From Diaphorobacter sp. HDW4B (GTDB lineage Bacteria > Pseudomonadota > Gammaproteobacteria > Burkholderiales > Burkholderiaceae_C), in the NCBI RefSeq assembly GCF_011305535.1, contig NZ_CP049905.1:5206001-5270000 (forward strand): 64,000 nt of DNA. The letters run 5' to 3'. A program made the translations under genes and the position numbers. How positions within the stretch are numbered: position 1 is the first letter of the stretch; every line of letters starts with the position of its first letter. The notes below the pieces were generated by a model. That model did no database searches. It had not been told where the DNA came from and worked only from the letters and a program-made list of their open reading frames with translations. This document shows positions 43,576-52,731 of this stretch, one piece after another.

Positions 43576-44115
43576 ATGACCCGCTTTTCCAACGACCTTG
43601 TCTGCACCCGTTTTTCCACCACTCTGGGCGACATGATCGCCACAGCATCCGACAAAGGCCTGGTCGGACTCTGGTTCCATGATCAGAAACATCTGCCCGA
43701 GCAACTATCGCCCGATCTGCCCAGCCCAATTTGGCCGACCGATGACCAGCACCCCGTGCTGCAGAAAGCCAGACAGCAGATCCGCGAGTTTTTCGCTGGC
43801 ACGCGAAGCGAGTTCGATCTGCCATTTGATCTCTCCGCAGGAACGCCGTTCCAGCAATCCGTCTGGCAGGCGCTGCTGGGCATTCCCAAGGGCAAGACAA
43901 CGACCTATGGCGCGCTCGCGCGCAGTCTTGGCAAGGCTCAGGCCATGCGCGCAGTGGGCGCTGCCGTAGGGCGAAATCCGCTCAGCCTGGCCGTGCCTTG
44001 TCACCGCGTTCTGGGTCAGGATGGCAGTCTCACCGGCTATGCTGGCGGGCTCCATCGCAAGACGGCGCTGCTCCAACTCGAAGGCGCGCTGTCGCCTGCG
44101 CTCTCCAAGAATTGA
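43576..44115 (+). CDS. ogt: Methylated-DNA-protein-cysteine methyltransferase
   Basis: The 179-residue enzyme removes methyl groups from O6-methylguanine by suicide transfer. The acceptor Cys is in SLAVPCHRVLGQDGSLTGYAGG, preceded by TPFQQSVWQALLGIPKGKTTTYGALA in part and AMRAVGAAVGRNPL. GGAG precedes ATG 43576. It is 64 bases downstream of the Ada-AlkA gene and 7 bases upstream of an EamA gene. Together these form a compact alkylation-repair operon. Confidence 0.95.
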   Translation: MTRFSNDLVCTRFSTTLGDMIATASDKGLVGLWFHDQKHLPEQLSPDLPSPIWPTDDQHPVLQKARQQIREFFAGTRSEFDLPFDLSAGTPFQQSVWQALLGIPKGKTTTYGALARSLGKAQAMRAVGAAVGRNPLSLAVPCHRVLGQDGSLTGYAGGLHRKTALLQLEGALSPALSKN

Positions 44116-44122
44116 AAACAAC

Positions 44123-45040
44123 ATGACCACCTCCCACGCTCTGGCCGCTCCGGAGCAGCGCTCCTGGATGCCCGAATTCCTGCTGCTGTCCGCCATCTGG
44201 GGCGCTTCGTTCCTCTTCATGCGCATGGGCGCCGCGGAGTTCGGCCCGTTTCCCACGGCTGGCCTGCGCGTGATCTTGGCAGCGCTGTTCCTGATTCCAG
44301 TCATGGTGCTCAAGGGCGAGTGGTCCGCGCTTCGCAAACACTGGAAGCGCGTGCTGCTCGCAGGCGTGATCAACTCGGCGATCCCGTTTGCGCTCTTCGC
44401 CTGGGCAGTGATGCACATCACGACGGGGCTGACGTCGATTCTCAACGCCACCGTGCCGCTGTTCGGCGCGTTGGTCGCGTGGGTCTGGCTGGGCGAGCGC
44501 ATTCAGCGCCTGCGCTGGGTGGGGCTGCTGCTGGGCTTTCTAGGCGTTGCGCTACTGGCGTGGAAGGCTCCCGGCGGTGCGGGCATGAAGAATGATGACG
44601 CGATCTGGGCCATTGGCGCCTGTCTGTGCGCATCCATCTGCTACGCCATCGCCGCCAACTTTGCCAAGCGCTATCTGGTGGGCGTGCCGGCACTCGCCTC
44701 GGCCACCGGCAGCCTGATCGGAGCCAGCCTCTGCCTTGTCATCCCCACAATCATTTGCTGGCCCGCGCAGATGCCCGGCCCGCGCGCCTGGAGCGCGGTG
44801 ATCGCCATCGCCATTCTCTGCACCGGCATCGCCTACTTTCTGTATTTCCGGCTGATCGCCAATGCCGGGCCGAGCAGAGCCGTGGCAGTCACCTTTCTGG
44901 CTCCCGCCTTTGCCGTGCTTTATGGCACGGTCTTTCTCCACGAGACGGTCACGCTGTGGATGCTGGGCTGCGGTCTGGTCATTGTGTGCGGAACCATGTT
45001 GTCTACCGGGTTGATTGGACACAGGCGCGACGCGAAGTAG
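44123..45040 (+). CDS. EamA/DMT-family transporter (repair operon)
   Basis: The 305-residue membrane protein has about ten helices in two EamA repeats (LSAIWGASFLFMRMGAAEFGPF in part; LNATVPLFGALVAWVWLGERI; FLAPAFAVLYGTVFLHETVT). ATG 44123 lies 7 bases after the ogt stop, so it is probably cotranscribed with the repair genes. Substrate is unknown; export of a damaging or damaged metabolite is speculation. It is a distant paralogue of the transporter at 8822. Confidence 0.87.
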   Translation: MTTSHALAAPEQRSWMPEFLLLSAIWGASFLFMRMGAAEFGPFPTAGLRVILAALFLIPVMVLKGEWSALRKHWKRVLLAGVINSAIPFALFAWAVMHITTGLTSILNATVPLFGALVAWVWLGERIQRLRWVGLLLGFLGVALLAWKAPGGAGMKNDDAIWAIGACLCASICYAIAANFAKRYLVGVPALASATGSLIGASLCLVIPTIICWPAQMPGPRAWSAVIAIAILCTGIAYFLYFRLIANAGPSRAVAVTFLAPAFAVLYGTVFLHETVTLWMLGCGLVIVCGTMLSTGLIGHRRDAK

Positions 45041-45078
45041 GACGTGACCTTGTCCCGCTCGCCCATGTGTAAAAACTA

Positions 45079-45106
45079 TTTACAGCCCGCATCAATAGGC
45101 TAAAAT
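45079..45106 (+). promoter_or_regulatory. Candidate promoter of the GGDEF/EAL gene
   Basis: TTTACA (45079-45084) and TAAAAT (45101-45106) are 16 bases apart in an AT-rich patch. Transcription from here would give a leader of about 140 bases that includes the hairpin at 45197-45243. Confidence 0.5.
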
Positions 45107-45196
45107 AATCCCGTTACCTGAGCGATAGAATTTGTTTACCAAATGAAACCGCTTGGGGGCTGTCCTCATGTGCACTGACGATTCTCGACATCGTTG

Positions 45197-45246
45197 AAAT
45201 CGGTTGCGGTCCTGCGGGCAAACCTTTTCCTAACGACCGATTTTTT
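45197..45246 (+). promoter_or_regulatory. Leader hairpin with T-run just before the GGDEF/EAL start codon
   Basis: AAATCGGT (45197-45204) pairs with ACCGATTT (45236-45243), and the run of six T residues ends at 45246, five bases before the ATG at 45252. A terminator-like hairpin in this position could attenuate transcription or hide the ribosome site; no clear Shine-Dalgarno sequence is otherwise visible. Confidence 0.5.
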
Positions 45247-45251
45247 GGCAT

Positions 45252-48200
45252 ATGACCAATGAATTCTTTGTCACAGGATTGATTCTGGTGACCTTGATCA
45301 TTGGTGCGGCATTGTTGCCCGCATCGGTCCTTTTGCGCCCCACCCGCCGCGAACAGTTGTGGATCGGCATCATCAGCGGCATCGCCGCACTGGCGGTGGC
45401 GGGCCTGCATCTGCGGGCCATGATGGCTGGCATCTCCTTCGTCCATCCCAGCATTCTGGCCTCCGTCAGCTTTCTGTTCGGCCCTCTGGCTGGCGGAGTG
45501 GCTGTGCTCATCTCGCTGTTCAGAATGGCCTTTCACACCCCATACAGTTGGTGGATGATCGTCGGGCTCTCGGTGTCCCTGTGGGGCGTCGGCAGCGTGT
45601 TGTGGCTGGCGCGCGAGCGCACGCGGCTGAATTTCTGGTTGCTGTTCTTCCTGCTGGTGCTTTTGGTGCCGATGTTCATCACGCCCTGGACCGTGTTGAC
45701 CCAATCCGTCCGAGGAGATGGCTGGGAGGAATGGAATGTGGTTCCCTGGCGCTACATGGTCGGTGTGGTGATGCTCAGCGGCGGCGTAGGCCTGCTCATC
45801 AGCCGTGCGCGCGTGCTGCAGAACTTGCGCACCCGTGAAGTCGAACTGGTTCAGGCGCTTCGCGCCTCGGGCGGCGGTCGCTGGGAATGGAATCTGCCGC
45901 TCAAGCGACTGTCGTATCACGGCAGCTTCTTTCAGGAATTCGGTTTCGACGACAGTCCCGACGACAACACGCTCGCGCCCCTCAAAGTGCTGCACTTGCC
46001 CGACAAGCTGGCTGCACTGAAGTCGCGCGTGAATCAGGACGACTTCAAGCGGTTGCAGGCCGTGCTGGTGCGCTTGGGCGCCGGCAACGTCGAGCATTTT
46101 CACGAAGAGTTCCGCATGCGTGACGCGAGCGGCAAATGGCGTCATTTGATTGCCCGTGGAAGCGTGGTGCAGCGCGATGATTTCGGCCATGCCGAACGCC
46201 TCTCGGGCATGCTGCTCGACGTGACGGAACACCATGCCATGGCCAGCGCCGTGCGCCTGTCGGAAGCCAAGCACACGATCTTCTTCAAGACCTTGCCCGA
46301 CCCCGCCGGGATCGTCCGCATCAGCGACTTGCGTTACATCGACGTCAACCCGGCTGCGGAGCGGTGGGTTGGCATGCCGGCAGCCCACATCATCGGCAAG
46401 ACTTCAGAGGAAATCGGTCTGCATATTGAGCAAAAGGACCTGTGTCGGCTCATGTCGCTGCTGACGAATTCGGAGCATGTCAACGGCTTTCCGATGCGGA
46501 TGCGCATTGGAGATACCGTGTTTCCAGGCGCCCTGTCGGGTTGCCGCACAGACATTGATGGGGAGGGATGCGTGGTCTTTGTCTTCCACGACATGACCGA
46601 CAGCCATGCCGTCCAGGAACGACTGAAGACCGCCAATGACCTCCTGCATCAGGCAAGCTGGCTGGCCCGTCTCGGGTCTTGGGAAGGCATTCCCGGCAAA
46701 GGCGTCACCTACTGGTCCGACATCTGCTGCGAAATCCACGGCGTGCCCGCCGGAACGCCAGCGCCTACCCATTACATCGATCGCTTTGTCGCTCCCGAGT
46801 GGCGCGAAAGCGTTCGCAATCTTAGCCAGATCGAGCGCGAGGATCGCACCGTCTGGGACATGGAGTTCGAAATCATCCGCGCAGATGGCATACGCGTCTG
46901 GGTACGTGCACGCAGCGAAACCGTGATGGAGAACGGCAAGCTGCTCAAGGTGCGCGGCGTGCTGCAGGACATCGACAAGCTGCGCCGCACCTCCGAGCGC
47001 ATGTTGGCCTCCGAAGTTCGCTTCGAGCGCATCTTCCATTCGCTGCCGGTGCCTCTGGGTTTTGTGCGCGACGACACGGGCGAGTTCGTCGACGTGAACC
47101 CCGCCTGGGTACATGCGCTGGGTTATTCGCGCGAGGAGAGCATCGGCCATTCGCTGGTGGACCTGAACATCTATTCGTACGAAGCGCGCCAACGCCTGAA
47201 AGCCCAGACCCACGCCTCTGGTCAATTGGCGGCCTATGAAAACGAGTTGCGCACGCGTTCGGGAGCCAAGCTCACGGTGCTGCAGTCGATGAGTTCGATT
47301 GAAATCGCCGGTCAATCCTGCTGGCTGATTTCAGTGCTGGACATCACCGAGCGCAAGCAGCAGGAAAGCCTGGTCCGCGAGCGTGAAGAACTGCTGTCAC
47401 TCACCATTGCCGCTGCCGCCATCGGTCTGTGGGACTGGGATTTGCAGACAGGCACCGTGCGTGGCGATGCCCGCTGGCACGAGTTGCACGGTCGGTCCGG
47501 CAATCGGGAGATACTGGCCGACGCGCTTCCATGGGAAGACGGCGTGAACATCGAGCAGTTGAAGATGATCGAAGGCGCGCTGCAGCAACATGCCTTGAAT
47601 CCTTCGGTCCCATTCGACATCACGTGGCGGATTTCGCCGCCCCACGCTCCCACGCGCTGGCTGCGCAATGTGGGGAAGATCGTCAGCTTCGATACCAGCC
47701 GCATTCCCCTGCGCATGCTGGGTGTTGCCATCGACGTGACGATGCAGCACGAACAGCAGGAACTGCTGCACCACATGGCGCACTACGACGCGCTCACCGG
47801 CCTGCCCAACCGCGTGCTGCTGGAGCAACGCTTGCGTGCAGCGCTGGATGACGCGCGCGAGTCCGGCGCGCCGCTGGCTGTGGCCTACATCGATCTGGAT
47901 GCACTCAAGGCCATCAACGACTCGCTGGGTCACGAGGTGGGCGACCGACTGCTGGTGATGGTGGCGGGACGGCTGCAGCGCGCAGTGCGCCCCGCCGATA
48001 CGGTCGCCCGGCTCAGTGGCGACGAATTTTCGGTGCTTCTGTGCAACGTGGGCGACCGGGAGGCGGCGGAAAAGCGTCTTCGCACGCTGATGGAGACCCT
48101 CGGCTCACCCTATGAGCTGGAAGCCGTCAGCCTGGACCTCACGGCCAGCGTCGGCTACACCTATTTCCCTGACGACACCTCCGACACCGACACCCTGCTG

Positions 48201-49118
48201 CGCCATGCGGATCAGGCCATGTATCTGGCCAAACAAGCGGGCGGCAATCGCCTGCGCGCCTTCGACTCGGTCAAGGAAACCGCGCGCCAGAGTCTGGTGG
48301 AGCAGCGCACCAAGTTCGAACATGCCATGAACAATGGCGAGTTGTCGCTGTACCTGCAGCCCAAGATCAACATGCGCACGGGCACCGTGATCGGAGCCGA
48401 AGCGCTGGTGCGCTGGGTGCACCCCGAGCATGGCGTGATTCTTCCGGGCTCGTTCCTGCATGTGATCGACGGCACGGAACTGGAAGCCAAATTCTCCGAA
48501 TGGGCCATGGATTCGGTGCTGCAGCACATCGAGGCACTCAAGGCGCAGGGTCTGGAGATGCAGATCAGCGTGAACATCGACGCCGAACGCTTGCGCCACC
48601 GCGATTTTGCCAATTGGGTGCGGACGCATCTGGAGCGTCACCCGGAAGTTCCGCCCCATCAACTCGATCTGGAGATCACCGAAAACGCGGCGCTCTATGA
48701 CGTGACCCATGTCGCCAGCGAGCTCGCTCAACTGCGTGCCATTGGCGTATCGGTGTCGCTCGATGATTTCGGGACGGGCTATTCGTCGCTCGCCTACCTG
48801 CGCCGTCTGCCGATCGATCAGGTCAAGCTGGACCAGAGCTATGTGCGCGGCATGATGCAGGACCCAGCCGATCAGGCCATCGTGCAGGGGGTGATCGGTC
48901 TTGCACGATCATTCGGCTACCGCATCGTGGCCGAAGGTGTGGAGACGGCGGAACAAGGCGTGCTGCTGGCCCGCATGGGCTGCCTCATCGTGCAGGGGCA
49001 TGGCATCTCGCGGCCCATGCCTGCCGAGCATTTCGCGGATTGGGCTGCACAGTGGCACACCCCGAAGGCCTGGCTGGAAGCGGCACGGATGATCACCGCG
49101 CCGCTTCCTCTGGTATAA
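45252..49118 (+). CDS. Membrane PAS-GGDEF-EAL c-di-GMP signalling protein
   Basis: This 1288-residue inner-membrane protein has an N-terminal 5TM sensor of the 5TMR-LYT type (about 1-180). About five PAS-like segments follow (about 195-835, for example ISDLRYIDVNPAAERWVGM and DDTGEFVDVNPAWVHALGY). The GGDEF domain has SGDEF at 922-926 and the inhibitory-site motif RPAD at 913-916. The EAL domain begins EALVRW at 1050 and has DDFGTG at 1171-1176 and AEGVET. Catalytic residues of both domains look intact, so it may both make and degrade c-di-GMP. SGDEF instead of GGDEF is a tolerated variant. Confidence 0.92.
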   Translation: MTNEFFVTGLILVTLIIGAALLPASVLLRPTRREQLWIGIISGIAALAVAGLHLRAMMAGISFVHPSILASVSFLFGPLAGGVAVLISLFRMAFHTPYSWWMIVGLSVSLWGVGSVLWLARERTRLNFWLLFFLLVLLVPMFITPWTVLTQSVRGDGWEEWNVVPWRYMVGVVMLSGGVGLLISRARVLQNLRTREVELVQALRASGGGRWEWNLPLKRLSYHGSFFQEFGFDDSPDDNTLAPLKVLHLPDKLAALKSRVNQDDFKRLQAVLVRLGAGNVEHFHEEFRMRDASGKWRHLIARGSVVQRDDFGHAERLSGMLLDVTEHHAMASAVRLSEAKHTIFFKTLPDPAGIVRISDLRYIDVNPAAERWVGMPAAHIIGKTSEEIGLHIEQKDLCRLMSLLTNSEHVNGFPMRMRIGDTVFPGALSGCRTDIDGEGCVVFVFHDMTDSHAVQERLKTANDLLHQASWLARLGSWEGIPGKGVTYWSDICCEIHGVPAGTPAPTHYIDRFVAPEWRESVRNLSQIEREDRTVWDMEFEIIRADGIRVWVRARSETVMENGKLLKVRGVLQDIDKLRRTSERMLASEVRFERIFHSLPVPLGFVRDDTGEFVDVNPAWVHALGYSREESIGHSLVDLNIYSYEARQRLKAQTHASGQLAAYENELRTRSGAKLTVLQSMSSIEIAGQSCWLISVLDITERKQQESLVREREELLSLTIAAAAIGLWDWDLQTGTVRGDARWHELHGRSGNREILADALPWEDGVNIEQLKMIEGALQQHALNPSVPFDITWRISPPHAPTRWLRNVGKIVSFDTSRIPLRMLGVAIDVTMQHEQQELLHHMAHYDALTGLPNRVLLEQRLRAALDDARESGAPLAVAYIDLDALKAINDSLGHEVGDRLLVMVAGRLQRAVRPADTVARLSGDEFSVLLCNVGDREAAEKRLRTLMETLGSPYELEAVSLDLTASVGYTYFPDDTSDTDTLLRHADQAMYLAKQAGGNRLRAFDSVKETARQSLVEQRTKFEHAMNNGELSLYLQPKINMRTGTVIGAEALVRWVHPEHGVILPGSFLHVIDGTELEAKFSEWAMDSVLQHIEALKAQGLEMQISVNIDAERLRHRDFANWVRTHLERHPEVPPHQLDLEITENAALYDVTHVASELAQLRAIGVSVSLDDFGTGYSSLAYLRRLPIDQVKLDQSYVRGMMQDPADQAIVQGVIGLARSFGYRIVAEGVETAEQGVLLARMGCLIVQGHGISRPMPAEHFADWAAQWHTPKAWLEAARMITAPLPLV

Positions 49119-49156
49119 AAAAAGCTGCTACCACCGCTCCAACCGCGATAACAGCT
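49116..49156 (-). terminator. Intrinsic terminator of prpE
   Basis: On the minus strand AGCTGTTA (49156-49149) pairs with TAGCAGCT (49130-49123), with one wobble, across an 18-base loop. It is followed by seven T residues. It lies 33 bases after the prpE stop and just past the end of the GGDEF/EAL gene, which it could also delimit weakly. Confidence 0.7.
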
Positions 49157-49188
49157 GTAAAACCAGTCGTCTTCGTCAATCCTCTTCG

Positions 49189-51081
49189 TTAGCCGAGCAG
49201 ATCCTTGATCTGCTGCAGCGCTGTCGGATCCTCCATCGTCGTGATGTCGCCCGGATCGCGCTTTTCGGCAATGGCCTGCAGCGTGCGACGCAACAACTTG
49301 CCGCTGCGTGTCTTCGGCAACGCGTTCACGAAGAACACGCGTGCCGGACGGGCCACCGCACCCAGTTGGCTGTCAACATGCTTCATGATCTCGCCCTCGA
49401 ACTTCAGGCGCGCCGCATCGTCCGTCAGGCCCGATGCATCACGTGCCACCGCAAACGCCATGGCGACCTGACCCTTCAAGTTGTCGGCCACGCCCACCAC
49501 TGCGACTTCGGCGATGTTGGCGTTGCCCGAGATGCACTCTTCGATTTCACGCGTGCCAAGGCGGTGCCCTGCCACGTTGATCACGTCGTCCGTGCGACCC
49601 AGAATGAAGTAATAGCCATCCTGATCGCAAATGCCCCAATCGAAAGTGCTGTAGATCAGACGACCCGGAATGCTCTTCCAATAGGTGTTGACGAATCGCT
49701 CATCGTTGCGCCAAACGGTCTGCAGGCAACCCGGTGGCAGCGGCCCTTCGATGGCCAGCACCCCCTTCTGGTTCGGCTCCGTCAGCTCTTCGCCGTTGGT
49801 CTCGTCGATCAGCTTGACGTTGTAGCCATAGACTGCTTTGCCGGGGCTGCCGAAGCGCGAGGTCTGCTTTTCCACACCGTTGCACAGCGTGAGAATCGGC
49901 CAGCCGGTTTCGGTCTGCCAGTAGTTGTCGATGATCGGCACCTGCAGCGATTCGCTGATCCACTGCGCGGTCGGCTCATCAAGCGGTTCGCCCGCCAGCC
50001 ACAGCGCCTTCAGCGTCGAAAGGTCGTAGCGCTTGAGGTATTCGGGATCCTGCTTCTTGAGCACGCGCACCGCAGTCGGCGCGGAGAACATGTGCGTGAC
50101 CTTGTACTTTTCGACGATGCTCCACCAGATGCCTGCATCGGGACGCACTGGCAGTCCTTCGTACATGACGGTCGCCATGCCGGCGAGCAGCGGGCCATAG
50201 ATGATGTAGCTGTGGCCGACCACCCAGCCGATGTCGCTGGTGCAGAAGAAGGTGTCACCGGGCTTGGCGTCGAACACCCAGCGCATGCTGGAGGCCAGCG
50301 CCACGGCGTAGCCGCCGGTGTCGCGTTGAACGCCCTTGGGCTTGCCGGTGGTGCCGCTGGTGTAGAGCGTGTAGCTCGTCTGCGTGGCGTCCTGCCACAC
50401 GCACGGGATGTTGGCGTCGAGATGCTGGCTGCGCAGCGCCGCCCAGTCGTGGTCGCGACCGGCGCGCATGCTGGCAGGCGCCAGACCGCGATCGACCAGC
50501 AGCACGGCTTGCGGCTTGTGCGCGGACAGCTCGATGGCCTCGTCCAGCAGCGGCTTGTAGGGAACAACCTTGCCGCCACGCGAACCCGCATCGGCGGACA
50601 CGATCACAGTGGGCTCGGCATCTTCGATACGTGATGCCAGCGACGCCGAGGCAAAGCCGCCGAACACCACCGAATGAATCGCACCGATGCGCGCGCAGGC
50701 CAGCATCGCAAACGATGCCTCGGCGATCATCGGCATGTAGATCAGCACACGGTCGCCCTGCTTGACGCCCAGCGCCTGCAGGCAGGCGGCCATGCGCTGC
50801 ACTTCCTTGTGCAACTCGGCGTAGCTGTAGGCACGTTCGGTATTGGTTTCGGTGGAAATGGCGATCAGCGCGTTCTGGTTGGCGCGATCTGCCAAGTGGC
50901 GGTCCACAGCGTTGTGGCACAGATTGGTGGTGCCGCCCACGAACCAGCGCGCAAACGGCGGGTTGCTGTAGTCGCAGATTTGTTGGGGTTGGGTTTGCCA
51001 TTCGATGAACTGGGCCTGCTCGGACCAGAAGGCATCGCGATCTTCGATCGAACGACGGTGGAACTCAGAAAAACTCACCAT
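49189..51081 (-). CDS. prpE: Propionate-CoA ligase
   Basis: The 630-residue AMP-forming ligase activates propionate. Diagnostic segments include YSYAELHKEVQRMAACL in part, SVVFGGFASASLASRI, the P-loop TSGTTGKPKGVQRDTGG, DIGWVVGHSYIIYGPLL, and the C-terminal acetylation-target motif KTRSGKLLRRTLQAI with catalytic Lys. The QRDTGGYAVAL form is that of PrpE rather than Acs. ATG 51081 has AAGGAG upstream; a longer open frame is not used. No prpB, prpC or acnD gene is adjacent. Confidence 0.92.
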   Translation of the reverse strand: MVSFSEFHRRSIEDRDAFWSEQAQFIEWQTQPQQICDYSNPPFARWFVGGTTNLCHNAVDRHLADRANQNALIAISTETNTERAYSYAELHKEVQRMAACLQALGVKQGDRVLIYMPMIAEASFAMLACARIGAIHSVVFGGFASASLASRIEDAEPTVIVSADAGSRGGKVVPYKPLLDEAIELSAHKPQAVLLVDRGLAPASMRAGRDHDWAALRSQHLDANIPCVWQDATQTSYTLYTSGTTGKPKGVQRDTGGYAVALASSMRWVFDAKPGDTFFCTSDIGWVVGHSYIIYGPLLAGMATVMYEGLPVRPDAGIWWSIVEKYKVTHMFSAPTAVRVLKKQDPEYLKRYDLSTLKALWLAGEPLDEPTAQWISESLQVPIIDNYWQTETGWPILTLCNGVEKQTSRFGSPGKAVYGYNVKLIDETNGEELTEPNQKGVLAIEGPLPPGCLQTVWRNDERFVNTYWKSIPGRLIYSTFDWGICDQDGYYFILGRTDDVINVAGHRLGTREIEECISGNANIAEVAVVGVADNLKGQVAMAFAVARDASGLTDDAARLKFEGEIMKHVDSQLGAVARPARVFFVNALPKTRSGKLLRRTLQAIAEKRDPGDITTMEDPTALQQIKDLLG

Positions 51082-51461
51082 TGGAATAGTCTCCTTATAT
51101 GACCAACAGAGCTGCCCGACACCTGTGGCAACTCCATTGATTTCATTATGTATAAGCGAGTTTTCGTCAAGCTGACGCTCCGGGAAGTCTTTCAAGCATT
51201 CCGAGAAGCGACACAAAAGCACACCCTTCTCACCAATGAATACCCACATTCTGCGAGCATCCGAAGGCGTTGGCGATAGCTTGGGGAGAGGGAATTCAAG
51301 GTGATTGAGATATGTCAATCACGCAAGGTAAGAACATGCAGTTTGCCGTCGTCGTGATGCAGCAAGGCGGTGGCGACGCAAAAGATGGGTTAGCACCTAG
51401 CCGCCGTGGCAGACACGGCGGCGATTCTCCGGACGAGGACGAGGACCGGGACGGTGCGGGC
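51082..51461. other. Intergenic region upstream of prpE
   Basis: No gene is supported. The part next to prpE is AT-richer and should carry its promoter. The prpE frame stays open upstream to 51318 but has no homology. GCCGCCGTG (51400-51408) and CACGGCGGC (51414-51422) form a 9-base hairpin that may terminate the isochorismatase-family gene; it lacks a T-run. Confidence 0.5.
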
Positions 51462-52067
51462 TTACTTGACCAGCGCCAGCATGTCCTTGAAATCAGGATG
51501 CTCGCAAGTACGCAGCCATTCGAAGGCCACCATTTCGGTGGTCACGAGTTCCGCGCCCGCGCCAGCCAGACGGTCAAAAGCAGCATCGCGATTGCGCTCG
51601 GTGCGCGAGCTGCAGGCATCGGTCACGACCCAGACGTCGAATTCGTCTTCCAGCAGATCCAGCGCCGTCTGCATCAGGCAGACATGGGCTTCGCAACCGG
51701 CAATCACGACGGTGTTGCGCTCGGGCGCTTGCTGCTGGGGCTTTTGCAGGTGCTTGGGCAGGCTGCGGGCATTGCCGCCATGCTGCGGCTTGGCAGGCGG
51801 ACGCAGCCACTCGCCCAGACCTTCTTCAGCGGCGCTGAAATGCATCTTGGAGAGCGTCCTGGCACACAGCGCACGCAGTTCGGGGTCGTTGCCGCCCAAG
51901 CGCGAAGGATTCTGCTCCGTACCCCAGACCGGCACGTCCAGCAACTGGGCGATCTTGGCCAGACGACGGGCGTTCTCCAGCACCATGGCACCTTCGAAGA
52001 TCACCGGCATCAGGCGCTCCTGGTAGTCCACGAGCACCAATTGGGATTCAGATTCTTCAAGCAGCAT
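51462..52067 (-). CDS. Isochorismatase-family cysteine hydrolase
   Basis: The 201-residue protein has the family catalytic set: Asp in LVLVDYQERL, a Lys in SKMHFSA, and Cys in VVIAGCEAHVCLMQTALDLL. The segment TEQNPSRLGG is typical of the YcaC/nicotinamidase-like branch. Hydrolysis of an amide or ester is expected, but the substrate is unknown. It appears monocistronic. Confidence 0.87.
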   Translation of the reverse strand: MLLEESESQLVLVDYQERLMPVIFEGAMVLENARRLAKIAQLLDVPVWGTEQNPSRLGGNDPELRALCARTLSKMHFSAAEEGLGEWLRPPAKPQHGGNARSLPKHLQKPQQQAPERNTVVIAGCEAHVCLMQTALDLLEDEFDVWVVTDACSSRTERNRDAAFDRLAGAGAELVTTEMVAFEWLRTCEHPDFKDMLALVK

Positions 52068-52272
52068 GGAATTTATTCTTTCTTACCAACAACGGGCGAT
52101 TCAAATCAGGGATTGTCGCAGGATCACGCACCAATGCCATCGGCAGGGCTTGAGGGCGGTTTGCGCAAGAAATTGACCTGAGTCATGGAATTCGGAACGT
52201 TGCAAGACGAGGATCAAGGCAGACACACATTACAGACACATCCCAAGCACTTGCCAAACGAGGGCCCGCTCC

Positions 52273-52713
52273 ATGACCTACCCCGTCCTCCTCACCATTC
52301 ATCTGTTCGCCGCGCTGTTCTTCATCGGCGTGGTTTTCTTCGAAGTGCTGATGCTGGAGCCACTGCGCCCGCAACTGCCACGCGAAGCCATGCGCCAGCT
52401 CGAATCCGCCGTGGGTCAGCGTGCCCGCAAGGTCATGCCCTGGGTGCTGATTTCCTTGTACGGAGCTGGCGTCGCCATGGTGTGGATCGCCTATGCGCCG
52501 CTGCTGGCCGATCCGCTGAGCAGCCGCTTCGGCCTGCTGCTTCTGATCAAGATCGTGCTGGCCACCAGCGTGATGGGCCATTTTCTGACCGCCATGGCCT
52601 TGCAGCGACGCGGCAAGCTCGGGTCGCGCTATTCGCGCATCATCCACTACAGCGTGTTCGCCCACATGATCGGCATCGTGCTGGCGGCCAAGTGGATGTT
52701 TCACCTGCACTGA
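52273..52713 (+). CDS. CopD-like small membrane protein
   Basis: The 146-residue protein has four membrane helices. It carries conserved-looking His residues in TIHLFAALFFIG, VMGHFLTAMAL, IIHYSVFAHMIG and the final WMFHLH. That pattern fits the CopD-related family of copper-handling or haem-like membrane proteins. The assignment is by topology and His placement and is moderate. It converges with the sugar dehydrogenase gene, 18 bases apart. Confidence 0.68.
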   Translation: MTYPVLLTIHLFAALFFIGVVFFEVLMLEPLRPQLPREAMRQLESAVGQRARKVMPWVLISLYGAGVAMVWIAYAPLLADPLSSRFGLLLLIKIVLATSVMGHFLTAMALQRRGKLGSRYSRIIHYSVFAHMIGIVLAAKWMFHLH

Positions 52714-52731
52714 GGCAGTTCAGAGGTGCTT

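Noticed and set aside
45204-45240. Possible GEMM-type c-di-GMP riboswitch before the GGDEF/EAL gene
   Set aside because: GCGGGCAAACC resembles part of the GEMM-I consensus, but the second conserved strand (GACGCAAAGC-like) and the tetraloop-receptor parts are missing. Only the hairpin itself is reported.
51082-51318. N-terminal extension of PrpE by 79 residues
   Set aside because: The frame is open, but the translation has no propionyl-CoA synthetase homology and the ATG at 51081 has its own AAGGAG ribosome site.
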